The translations under genes and the position numbers were made by a program. The notes below the pieces were generated by a model. The model saw only the letters and a list, made by a program, of their open reading frames with translations, searched no databases and had not been told where the DNA came from. Positions 24,887-32,288 of a stretch of DNA of 64,000 bases are shown here, in pieces (position 1 is the stretch's first letter; the number at the start of each line of letters is the position of its first letter). Origin of the DNA: Ectobacillus funiculus (lineage in GTDB: Bacteria > Bacillota > Bacilli > Bacillales > Bacillaceae_G); NCBI RefSeq assembly GCF_042429435.1, contig NZ_JBHMAF010000180.1. One strand, written 5' to 3'.

Positions 24887-25543
24887 ATGTTTAAAGAATT
24901 TTGGGAGCCAATTCAACTATCATTAGAGATTTCCCTTGTATCTGGCATAACCGTTTTTATATTAGGAACCTTTATAAGCTGGCTTATGGTGAAGTCTCCT
25001 TTTAGAGGTAAAATAATCATCGAAACGATGATCATGTTGCCTTTAGTACTTCCGCCGTCCGTGATAGGATTCCTGCTGATTATCATCTTTGGGAAGAATA
25101 GCTGGTTAGGCGAAGCGATTGTATTTCTATTTAAACAGCCGATTATATTTACATGGTGGGCAGCTATGATTGCTTCCACAGTGGTTGCCTTTCCACTCAT
25201 GTATATGTCTGCAAAGACTGGATTTCAAAATGTAGATTCTGATATAGAAGAAGCAGCCGCAGTAGATGGCGCTAATACACTAAAGGTTTTTTTGTATATC
25301 TCTCTGCCTTTAGCATCTAGATCGCTGCTGACTGGCGGTATCCTGAGTTTCGCTCGAGCTTTAGGGGAATTTGGTGCTACCTTAATGTTTGCCGGCAACA
25401 TTCCCGGAAAAACACAAACAGTTCCAACGGCTATTTATGTTGCGATTGATTCTGGAAATATGACGATGGCTTGGTTATGGGTGGCCGCCACAGTGTTCAT
25501 CTCTTTCCTGATGTTGTTAACAGTGCAGCTTAAAAGTAGATAA
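24887..25543 (+). CDS. modB: Molybdate ABC transporter permease
   Basis: 218 residues with five or six transmembrane helices and the ABC permease EAA loop EEAAAVDGANTLKVFLYISL. PLVLPPSVIGF and FARALGEFGATLMFAGNIPG are typical ModB/CysT stretches. It forms the membrane channel for the ModA-bound anion. It is co-transcribed with modA. A modC ATPase is absent downstream, where a hairpin and a terminator follow within 130 bases; it must borrow an ATPase or have one elsewhere. Confidence 0.93.
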   Translation: MFKEFWEPIQLSLEISLVSGITVFILGTFISWLMVKSPFRGKIIIETMIMLPLVLPPSVIGFLLIIIFGKNSWLGEAIVFLFKQPIIFTWWAAMIASTVVAFPLMYMSAKTGFQNVDSDIEEAAAVDGANTLKVFLYISLPLASRSLLTGGILSFARALGEFGATLMFAGNIPGKTQTVPTAIYVAIDSGNMTMAWLWVAATVFISFLMLLTVQLKSR

Positions 25544-25636
25544 ATCCTTTCCTTCTTAAAGGTGAAAGGATTATGGCAGAACGAATTTGAAGCAATCAGG
25601 CCGTGTCCTGTCAGTCTCCCTCTTCATCTCTGCCCT

Positions 25637-25670
25637 AGAACCTCATAGGAGAATCCTATGGGGTTTCTTC
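25637..25670 (+). terminator. modAB terminator
   Basis: AACCTCATAGGA pairs with TCCTATGGGGTT (one G-U), then TTCTTCATGCTTTT. Confidence 0.65.
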
Positions 25671-25764
25671 ATGCTTTTGCTTTCCTATCTCACCTGACAG
25701 CGATAAAGATTTACCACTTTTTTACAATTATTCATACTATTCAGAAAATTTATAATATTTAGTA

Positions 25765-25793
25765 TTTACAAACCTCTCTTTTCCTTGTATGAT
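25765..25793 (+). promoter_or_regulatory. Sigma-A-type promoter of a possible small RNA
   Basis: TTTACA (25765-25770), 17 bases, TATGAT (25788-25793). Both boxes match well. No ORF of normal size lies downstream before a strong hairpin. Confidence 0.55.
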
Positions 25794-25799
25794 AAATAC

Positions 25800-26050
25800 A
25801 AGCAATACATACTACCTAAAAAGAAAGGAGGCCGTTATAGTAGCGAAGGATGAAAGGTAGAAAAACAAAGCGAGCAAAAGGACAGGTGATGCTAATAAGT
25901 TGATGATAAGGCAAAGAAAGTTTCTCTAGGAGGGCGGTTCTCTCCAATACAAAATAATTGAAAGGGCTTTGATAAAATGAACGAAGAAATAGTGTAAGCG
26001 ACCTTGCAATTCCTAAGAGGATGAGCAAGGTCGCTTACTGTTGTTTTGCA
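25800..26050 (+). ncRNA. Possible small RNA or micro-peptide transcript
   Basis: Between the promoter at 25765 and a perfect 14-bp hairpin (GTAAGCGACCTTGC, 25994-26007, with 26025-26038) followed by TGTTGTTTTGC. A strong AAAGGAGG at 25825-25831 is 18 bases before an ATG for a 17-residue peptide (MKGRKTKRAKGQVMLIS), too far for efficient use. A second short frame is MNEEIV, just before the hairpin. It does not match riboswitch motifs I know. RNA function or basic micropeptide are both open. Confidence 0.35.
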
Positions 26051-26086
26051 GATATTTTTTCCGAAACTTTATCAAAAGGAGCTGCA

Positions 26087-27673
26087 TTACACATGTCCTG
26101 AAAAGCCCTGAGAAAAGATCGTTACCCGGTTTCTTCCTTCTTGCTTAGATTGGTACAGTGCTTTGTCCGCAAGCTTCACCAATTCGTTTGGAGAAACGGC
26201 ATGCTTTGGAAATGCAGAAATTCCCAAGGATAGGGTAGCAGCTATCCCAGCAGGACTGATTGATTGCTCCATCGTTTGCCGCAAACGCTCTGCAATATTT
26301 CCAGCTCCCTCTTCGTCACTATATAGGACGATGATACAAAATTCCTCTCCGCCATATCTGAAGCACATGTCACCTTCCCGTATTACATCTGGCATAACCG
26401 TAGCAAGAAACTTAATCACTTCATCTCCCATTGGATGCCCATACGTATCATTTATCTTTTTGAAATGGTCAATATCAAGAAGAATGAGGGAAAATGGGAT
26501 GTCGTTATGCATGAGATCCTTCATGACAAAATCAAATGTTTTCCGATTTGCAATCCCCGTTAATCCGTCTGTCTGAGTCTCTTCCTGTAATTGGCTCAAA
26601 TAAGAATGCACATGCTGGCTTGAATATTTTACACTCTCAAACAGCTGCTGTATTTCATAAATATTCGTTCTAACACGGGGAATGGGAACAGGGGGCTGTC
26701 CCAATGTCTTTGTCGTCTCTTCTGTATAACTGGCCAGCTGCTGTAAAGGACGGGAAATCCGGCGGGAAATCCACCAGGCAAAGAACCAGACAAGAACAAC
26801 AAAAGGAAAAGCAAGCTTTACTGAACGGACAATCATATTGCAGATAGGTTCATTTGTAATCGACAATGGTGTTTGTGATACAATCCCCCACCCGCTTTTA
26901 CTTTCAAGCGCATACCCCGCCAGAAAAGTTTTTCCTTCTGTATTTACTACCTTGCCAAAGCCTTCCTCACCCTTTAGCACTTTAGCTACTATTTTATTTT
27001 CGGAGACATCTTCACTTAATCGTTGTTTATTGGGATGAAAAATCAAATGCCCTGTCTGATCCACAACATACACATACGATCCGTTCTCATAATAATGCTT
27101 CTCCAGCATATTGCTTAATATGTTGTCTCCTTCAAGGTAGATTGTACCGCCTACAAATCCTTTATAGCCTCCTGATCCATCAAAGATAGGATAGGAAACT
27201 AGGACAATAAGCCGCTCAGTAATCCCTCGATACGGAGTTGAAATAAACGGTTTCTTTAATGTCACCGCGCGCTGGGAGACACTCGAATCCAGCTGTTGCC
27301 CAATAGAAATCCCCGTCGCGGAAGGACTAACTGCTTGCACTATCCTATTTTGGTCTACAATGAATACGGAGTTGAAATAGGGCTCTCTGCTATCCATCAG
27401 CGCAGCTACATCCTCCTGCATTTCCTTTCCAGAATGATAAGCAGCTTGGTCTGCAACGGTCTGTAGTACTGCATCCATGCTGGATAATAGCGTATTCGTC
27501 TCAGAAGCTAGCTTTTTGGCGTACCAATAGTTATTCTTCAGATAACTAGTTTCTAGAGACTTTTTGTTCACTTGAAAAGAGGCAAATAACCATATGGCTG
27601 CTGTGAATAAAATGGATAGCGTAAGGATTCCGCTAATAACAATTTGGAGTTTAAACCTTCTACTTACCTTCAT
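26087..27673 (-). CDS. Membrane diguanylate cyclase, dCache sensor and GGDEF domain
   Basis: 528 residues: a transmembrane helix (about 11-33), an extracellular dCache sensor (about 40-270; SVFIVDQNRIVQAVSPSATG, GSYVYVVDQTGHLIFHP, GWGIVSQTPL), a second helix (about 280-300), a HAMP-like linker and a GGDEF domain (TDGLTGIANRKTFD, DIDHFKKINDTYGHPMGDE, RYGGEEFCI). The intact GGEEF loop and the RxxD inhibitory site (REGD five residues before it) point to active, product-inhibited synthesis of c-di-GMP from GTP. The ligand is unknown. The ATG at 27673 follows GAGGAGTATAGGATGC. The gene lies alone between modAB and spoIID, in the stretch that interrupts the spoIID-spoIIQ order. Confidence 0.9.
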   Translation of the reverse strand: MKVSRRFKLQIVISGILTLSILFTAAIWLFASFQVNKKSLETSYLKNNYWYAKKLASETNTLLSSMDAVLQTVADQAAYHSGKEMQEDVAALMDSREPYFNSVFIVDQNRIVQAVSPSATGISIGQQLDSSVSQRAVTLKKPFISTPYRGITERLIVLVSYPIFDGSGGYKGFVGGTIYLEGDNILSNMLEKHYYENGSYVYVVDQTGHLIFHPNKQRLSEDVSENKIVAKVLKGEEGFGKVVNTEGKTFLAGYALESKSGWGIVSQTPLSITNEPICNMIVRSVKLAFPFVVLVWFFAWWISRRISRPLQQLASYTEETTKTLGQPPVPIPRVRTNIYEIQQLFESVKYSSQHVHSYLSQLQEETQTDGLTGIANRKTFDFVMKDLMHNDIPFSLILLDIDHFKKINDTYGHPMGDEVIKFLATVMPDVIREGDMCFRYGGEEFCIIVLYSDEEGAGNIAERLRQTMEQSISPAGIAATLSLGISAFPKHAVSPNELVKLADKALYQSKQEGRNRVTIFSQGFSGHV

Positions 27674-28055
27674 GCATCCTATACTCCTCAATCTATCTAC
27701 GTTTTAATAGAAGATTCTAATAAATGGAATTGCTCTCACTTGGAAAACATCTAGTTTCTTGACGAATTTCTCACTACGTCGAATGGTCTTCCAGTTAGAA
27801 ATTTATACTTTCTTAAAGCGGTACAAAAGACATACTAATTTAACATAAAAATAATTAACATAATGAATAATGGATACCGTTCATTCTTAAGAACACTCGC
27901 CGATTGGCGTAATCTATCGAAACACCAAACAGCTTCTCCGTGCAGATGCCTCAAGTTGAACTTTCTATACCATATTACAGAAAATGCCTGTTAAAATCTA
28001 GGGGGTCTCTTATGAATATAAGCAGGATAAAAATGACAAAAAAGTAGTCTCATGA
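27674..28055. other. Intergenic region with broken repeat pieces
   Basis: 382 bases: repeat copy 6 (27765-27830), a separate left-hairpin fragment (ACTCGCCGATTGGCG near 27895) and the spoIID terminator at the right end. Nothing else is visible. Confidence 0.6.
27765..27830 (+). repeat. Dispersed post-terminator repeat, copy 6 (right half)
   Basis: AATTTCTCACTACGTCGAAT, GGTCTTCCAGTTAGAAATTT and ATACTTTCTTAAAG match. The left hairpin is not attached but a fragment of it lies at about 27895-27910, so this copy has been rearranged. Confidence 0.8.
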
Positions 28056-28066
28056 CTACTTTTTTG
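28037..28066 (-). terminator. spoIID terminator overlapping its stop codon
   Basis: AAAAAAGTAGTC-TCAT-GACTACTTTTTT. The stop codon of spoIID and its last two Lys codons lie inside the stem. Confidence 0.85.
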
Positions 28067-29081
28067 CGGTGAGCTTCTGCTCATATTCATTTACGCCTTT
28101 AATCTCAATTCCTTTGTAATAATGCTGCACAATATCCGTGTATGACTTACCTTCCTTCGCCATACCGTTTGCGCCATATTGGCTCATACCGACGCCGTGT
28201 CCGTAGCCCTTTGTCGTAATGACAATTTGGCTGCCCTCCTGCTTCCACGTAAAGTCTGAGGAGCGAAGCCCGAGCTTTTCCCTTACCTCTCTTCCGCTCA
28301 GCTGCTTCCCGCTAAAGCTGACGGTTTTTACTCGCTGGCCGGATGTTCGTTCTGTAATATTTCCGACCTTCCCATTTGTAAGCACCTGCACACCAAGCTT
28401 CTTTTCAAAGTCAGCTACATTGACTTTTTGTTCGCTCAAGAATTTCGGGGTATCCTTATCCCAAGGACTATCTACACTTTTTAAATATGGAGTGGGATTG
28501 CCCCAATAGTCCTCTGCATTTTCTGTGTAGCCATTGCTTGTAGAGAAGAAAGAGGCAGTAATCGGTTGCCCGTCAAAGGTTAATACTTGTCCTGCTGTTG
28601 CGCGCACCGCTTTTTGGATCCGCTCAATTTTTGAGTTATAGCTTTGCCCCCACTGCTTTTTCAAATCGGCCAGGCTGTAATACACCTGTGTGTCGACTGT
28701 GTCAGTGACATCCGCCTTGTTTGGCAGTACTGCGCCGTTTACCATCCGCTTTATAACAAAGGTGCGAGCGGTGAGTGCCTGCGCCTTGAGCGCCTCCATT
28801 TCGAAGTCTGATGGCATCTCGGCGGCAACTACCCCCACGACATAGTCCTCAAGAGGTACATGTTCCACTGTTTTTTGCTTGGTTCTATATACTGCCACCT
28901 CAACATTGCTTGTGACAGTTTGCGGAACATTAGCGGCAGAAGCGGCAGTAGAAGCAGCTTCCTTCCCTGTTGCTGGCTGCTTTGTTCCCACATGGTAGGG
29001 AAGCACCAACAAGCTTGGTACAACAATGACTAACAGAACGAGAACAGATACAAACATAAAAATTGGCTTTGTTAGCTTCAT
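28056..29081 (-). CDS. spoIID: Stage II sporulation protein D (peptidoglycan lytic transglycosylase)
   Basis: 341 residues. One N-terminal transmembrane helix (about 7-28), then the SpoIID domain: VPLEDYVVGVVAAEMPSDFE with the catalytic Glu, LKAQALTARTFVIKRM, TVDTQVYYS, ITASFFSTSNGYTENAEDYW, and the C-terminal GYGHGVGMSQYGANGMAKEG with its His-Gly motif. SpoIID cuts glycan strands after SpoIIP has removed stem peptides, which drives septal thinning and engulfment; it acts from the mother cell under sigma-E in B. subtilis. The gene follows murA, the normal Bacillus order. In B. subtilis spoIIQ comes next; here about 9 kb of accessory genes intervene. Confidence 0.96.
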   Translation of the reverse strand: MKLTKPIFMFVSVLVLLVIVVPSLLVLPYHVGTKQPATGKEAASTAASAANVPQTVTSNVEVAVYRTKQKTVEHVPLEDYVVGVVAAEMPSDFEMEALKAQALTARTFVIKRMVNGAVLPNKADVTDTVDTQVYYSLADLKKQWGQSYNSKIERIQKAVRATAGQVLTFDGQPITASFFSTSNGYTENAEDYWGNPTPYLKSVDSPWDKDTPKFLSEQKVNVADFEKKLGVQVLTNGKVGNITERTSGQRVKTVSFSGKQLSGREVREKLGLRSSDFTWKQEGSQIVITTKGYGHGVGMSQYGANGMAKEGKSYTDIVQHYYKGIEIKGVNEYEQKLTAKK

Positions 29082-29523
29082 AATGGCCCTCCGTCACGAA
29101 AATAGATCCAACACAGGTTCAAAAACCTGGTTTCGCGCAGGATGAACCCCCTGCTATCTGAAGTGTCACTTTCATCTTATGGAAAAGGACGAGCTTTTAG
29201 AACGTCAGAAATTCTTTCATGATTTTTTCACATTTTTAGAATATTATGTATACATCTTGACTATAACAATAGTAACAGAATTAAGAGAGTTTCAGAACGT
29301 ATGAGAAGAGATCATAATGAGGGCGCAGGCTAGGCAATAGCTGCAAAGGAATGCTGCTCGCTGATTGGCGAAGACAGAGGTGTATTTGCATTTATACTTT
29401 ATTCCTAAAATTTCTCGCTGCGTCGAATTGACATCCAGCTAGAAATTTATCCTTTCTTAAAGTGCAAAAGAAAGACAGCCTCTATACCTTTGACCCCCCA
29501 AAAGTATAAAAGCTGCCCTTCAA
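29082..29523. other. Intergenic region murA / spoIID
   Basis: 442 bases. Holds the spoIID upstream region with a small hairpin (CAGGTT-CAAA-AACCTG near 29116-29131) and repeat copy 7. I did not find a convincing sigma-E promoter by eye. Confidence 0.5.
29356..29471 (+). repeat. Dispersed post-terminator repeat, copy 7
   Basis: CTCGCTGATTGGCGAAGACA, TTTATACTTTATTCCTAAAA, TTTCTCGCTGCGTCGAATTG, CAGCTAGAAATTTATCC, TTTCTTAAAGTGCAAAAG. The GAGCCC...GGGC block is deleted. It runs into the murA terminator region (GACAGC near 29475 with GCTGCC near 29510). Confidence 0.85.
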
Positions 29524-30831
29524 TTACGCATGAAGATCAGAGATCGTTTTTTCTGCTGTTTGCTGCGCTTCCTCTTTCACGCGCTCAATATTAGCGCCAA
29601 GCGCAGCCAACTTGCCGTGGAAATTCACATAGCCGCGATCAAGATGCTTTAGTTCTGTTACACGCGTGTAGCCTGTTGGTGCAGCAAGGCCTGCAAGGAT
29701 AAGAGCTGCTGCTGCGCGCAAGTCTGTTGCTGCCACTTCTGCGCCCTGAAGCTCACATGGTCCGCTCATAATAACAGAGCGTCCTTCAATTTTGATATCG
29801 GCATTCATGCGACGGAATTCCTCTACATGCATAAAACGGTTTTCGAACACCGTTTCTGTGATCATGCTTGTGCCTTCCGCTTTTAATAATAATGCCATCA
29901 TTTGTGACTGCATATCTGTTGGGAAGCCTGGATGAGGCATTGTTTTTATGTCTACCGCCTTTAATTTCTCCGGTCCAATGACACGTAAGCCTTCTTCTTC
30001 TTCGATAATGATAACGCCCATTTCTTTCATTTTCGCACTAATAGGACTTAGATGCTCTGGTACGGCATTCTCAATTAAAACATTTCCTCCTGTAATAGCT
30101 GCCGCTACCATAAATGTACCAGCCTCTACACGGTCAGGAATAACATGATGAACCGCTCCAAATAGTGTCTCAACACCCTCAATGCGAATCGTACCTGTGC
30201 CAGCACCGCGTACACGAGCACCCATAGCATTTAGGAAGTTTGCAAGGTCTACGATTTCCGGTTCTTTTGCGGCATTTTCAATGATTGTCGTTCCTTTCGC
30301 TAATACAGCAGCAGACATGATGTTTTCTGTTGCTCCTACGCTCGGGAAGTCTAAGTAAATTTTTGCTCCATGCAATCTTCCATCTACATAAGCCTCAACA
30401 AATCCATTTCCAACTTTCACCTTCGCACCCATTGCTTCAAAGCCCTTTAAATGCTGATCAATCGGACGAGAGCCAATTGCGCAGCCGCCAGGCAATGCGA
30501 TGCGCGCGCGACCCTTCCGGGCCAATAATGGTCCCATTACAAGAACAGACGCACGCATTTTCCGTACATATTCAAATGGTGCTTCAATGTTCAGCTCTTT
30601 TGATGCATCGATGATGACTTGACCGTTCTCAAACACAACGTCACAATTTAAATAACGCAAGACTTCATTGATTGTATATACATCGGAAAGAGCTGGCACA
30701 TCGCATATCGTATTTTTCCCATCACTTGCTAATAGAGCTGCGGCTAAAACCGGCAATACAGCATTCTTCGCGCCTTCTACGCGTACAGAACCGCTTAGCT
30801 TATTTCCGCCGCGGACGATGATCTTTTCCAA
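29524..30831 (-). CDS. murA: UDP-N-acetylglucosamine 1-carboxyvinyltransferase
   Basis: 435 residues, the size of B. subtilis MurAA. MurA transfers enolpyruvate from PEP to UDP-GlcNAc, the first committed step of peptidoglycan synthesis, in the cytoplasm. The PEP-binding Lys is in EGAKNAVLPVLAA, and the catalytic Cys that fosfomycin alkylates is kept in ALPGGCAIGSRPIDQHL. Other family blocks are RMRASVLVMGPLLAR, PDRVEAGTFMVAAA and HPGFPTDMQSQMMALL. It lies 41 bases behind ywmB and ahead of spoIID, the standard Bacillus order, so it is the housekeeping copy. Confidence 0.97.
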   Translation of the reverse strand: MEKIIVRGGNKLSGSVRVEGAKNAVLPVLAAALLASDGKNTICDVPALSDVYTINEVLRYLNCDVVFENGQVIIDASKELNIEAPFEYVRKMRASVLVMGPLLARKGRARIALPGGCAIGSRPIDQHLKGFEAMGAKVKVGNGFVEAYVDGRLHGAKIYLDFPSVGATENIMSAAVLAKGTTIIENAAKEPEIVDLANFLNAMGARVRGAGTGTIRIEGVETLFGAVHHVIPDRVEAGTFMVAAAITGGNVLIENAVPEHLSPISAKMKEMGVIIIEEEEGLRVIGPEKLKAVDIKTMPHPGFPTDMQSQMMALLLKAEGTSMITETVFENRFMHVEEFRRMNADIKIEGRSVIMSGPCELQGAEVAATDLRAAAALILAGLAAPTGYTRVTELKHLDRGYVNFHGKLAALGANIERVKEEAQQTAEKTISDLHA

Positions 30832-30872
30832 AGGTATTCCCCTCCGTGTCCTTAATTTTGTACACTATCTAT

Positions 30873-31586
30873 TCAATACTCAGATGTAATAATTGGTGTG
30901 CCAACCACAACAGTTGTCTTGTTGTCAGTGTTGCGCAGCGCAACTTGCACATTCATTTTCTGTCTATTTACCGCAAGAGCGTCTTTCCACTCCTCAGTAT
31001 ATGCCGAGACAGAGACGAATGCTATTTCCTCTAAAGACTCAATCGGCTTAGCAGATAAATCTTCCAATATTTCAGCTGCCTTATTTTGCAAAACACCTTC
31101 AATCTTATCATCGAAAACAGCTTGAACACAAGTGAAAGTTGCAGGATTTTGTCTAAAAATTTTATGCATTTTTTTTAAAATTGCGTCGTCCCACTCTGTC
31201 CCCTTTACTTCATATGTAACAAAGGTTTTGTCCTTAGTATTCTCTTTTGCCCACGTGACAACCAATCTTTCTTGATAATGAGTAAATTTTTTTACTGCGA
31301 TTGCCTTGTAACCCTCAGGTGACTGCTCGACTTTCCAATCGGCTGCCACTTTCTTCTCAACCAAGCTATCTAACAGTTTATAAAATGTATGTACATCTTG
31401 CACTGAATCAAGCTCTTCTTTCGCAAGCCAAGACCACTGCTCCACGGTCGCTCCATTTGCCTCCACGACCGCAATCATCTTCTCAAGCTTCTCCACCGGC
31501 TCTTGTGCTTCAATACGCGTATAACCCAAAAAACAAGCCAAGACTCCAACCAACATTACCGCTAGCAGTTGTATTCCCTTTTTCAT
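30873..31586 (-). CDS. ywmB: YwmB-family secreted protein
   Basis: 237 residues with a signal peptide (KKGIQLLAVMLVGVLACFLG) and a YwmB-type domain: VEQWSWLAKEELDSV, AIAVKKFTHYQERLVVTW, FTCVQAVFDDKIEGVLQNKA and IESLEEIAFVSVSAYTEEW. The family, about 240 residues, occurs next to murA and spoIID in Bacillus, but its role is not known; control of murA or sporulation has been suggested by position only. ATG 31586 is chosen because the preceding bases encode the ribosome site (GTGGGGAAGAG). It is likely to be in one operon with murA. Confidence 0.85.
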   Translation of the reverse strand: MKKGIQLLAVMLVGVLACFLGYTRIEAQEPVEKLEKMIAVVEANGATVEQWSWLAKEELDSVQDVHTFYKLLDSLVEKKVAADWKVEQSPEGYKAIAVKKFTHYQERLVVTWAKENTKDKTFVTYEVKGTEWDDAILKKMHKIFRQNPATFTCVQAVFDDKIEGVLQNKAAEILEDLSAKPIESLEEIAFVSVSAYTEEWKDALAVNRQKMNVQVALRNTDNKTTVVVGTPIITSEY

Positions 31587-31684
31587 CTCTTCCCCACTCC
31601 CCTTTATCTCCATTTTGGACGAGGAAGAAACAATACATACCACTAAAAGCTCGACAAAAACTACATTAAAGAGTATTCTAGCTT

Positions 31685-31945
31685 TTACTTAAAGAGATAT
31701 GTGAGACTGTTAGAGTACCCGAGATAATCCAAAAAGAATCTGCTCACTGACGAACCGATTGCGATGGTCAATAAAATTAAAAGCACCCTCGTTTGCGCAA
31801 CCTTTCCTTTTTTCATCAAGTGCTCAAAGTGGATGCCCTGCAGCGCCCACCAGGTAAGTGCAATAAACAGTAAATGCAGCACAATGGCAATAAGTGCTTG
31901 CTGCCCAAAAATTTGCATAGTATGCCGTTGCCAAAAAACATCCAA
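31685..31945 (-). CDS. ywzB: DUF1146 small membrane protein
   Basis: Two transmembrane helices (IAIVLHLLFIALTWWALQGI and VLLILLTIAIGSSVSRFFLD) with a short basic loop (HLMKKGKVAQTR), the DUF1146 pattern. Length is 86 residues from TTG 31945 or 77 from ATG 31918; the family is about 77, but neither start has a well-spaced ribosome site (GGAGGTGA lies 18 bases before the TTG). It stands before ywmB-murA-spoIID as in B. subtilis. Function unknown. Confidence 0.8.
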   Translation of the reverse strand: MDVFWQRHTMQIFGQQALIAIVLHLLFIALTWWALQGIHFEHLMKKGKVAQTRVLLILLTIAIGSSVSRFFLDYLGYSNSLTYLFK

Positions 31946-32112
31946 ATTTTGGCGAACGTCTCACCTCCATTTCCATTTTATATTTGTGGGCGTAAAACCA
32001 CAATACCTTTAGGTTCGTGGTAGTTCACCCTAATCCGCTTAGTTATGAAATTGTTATTTTCCTGCGAGAGATATGGCAATAAAATTGTATCGGTTTGTTA
32101 TACACAAAGAAA

Positions 32113-32142
32113 AAGCGTAGAGCTTATCTCTACACCTTTTTG
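32113..32142 (+). terminator. Terminator-like hairpin without a visible upstream gene
   Basis: GTAGAG-CTTAT-CTCTAC followed by ACCTTTTTGCAC. It sits exactly where terminators sit relative to the other repeat copies. Confidence 0.5.
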
Positions 32143-32275
32143 CACTTTCAGAAAGTCTAAATTTCCGGCTAGCAGCAAATTTGACGCAGCCGAAAATTTA
32201 GGAGCAAAGTGTAAGTGCAACCACGCCTCTGTCTTCGCCGAACGGCTCGCCAAACAGCGATTTTTCTTTATTTCT
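32137..32275 (-). repeat. Dispersed post-terminator repeat, copy 8 (inverted)
   Basis: TTTGCACTTTCAGAAAGTCT, AATTTGACGCAGCCGAAAAT, TTAGGAGCAAAGTGTAAGTG, CAACCACGCCTCTGTCTTCG, GGCTCGCCAAACAGCGA, TTTTTCTTT. A diverged but full-length copy on the minus strand. Confidence 0.85.
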
Positions 32276-32288
32276 CTCTATTTTACCA

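Larger units (their letters stand above)
25544..26086. other. Intergenic region with terminators, a promoter and a possible small transcript
   Basis: 543 bases. A hairpin AATCCTTTC / GAAAGGATT (25542-25571) overlaps the modB stop and a terminator follows at 25637-25670. A good promoter at 25765 and a strong hairpin at 25994 bracket a stretch with no long ORF (see those entries). Confidence 0.5.
31946..32288. other. Intergenic region nuoN / ywzB
   Basis: 343 bases. Contains stem-loop GGGCG...ACCAC / GTGGT...CCC (31988-32030), a terminator-like hairpin at 32113 and repeat copy 8. No plus-strand gene is visible to feed this terminator. Confidence 0.45.

Noticed and set aside
25816..26028. 70-codon minus-strand ORF
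   Set aside because: No ribosome site and it runs through the strong hairpin; the plus-strand promoter explains the region better.
25800..26050. Known riboswitch class in the small transcript
   Set aside because: No T-box AGGGUGG pairing, c-di-GMP, TPP or lysine-type conserved core could be recognised, and no gene lies downstream on that strand.
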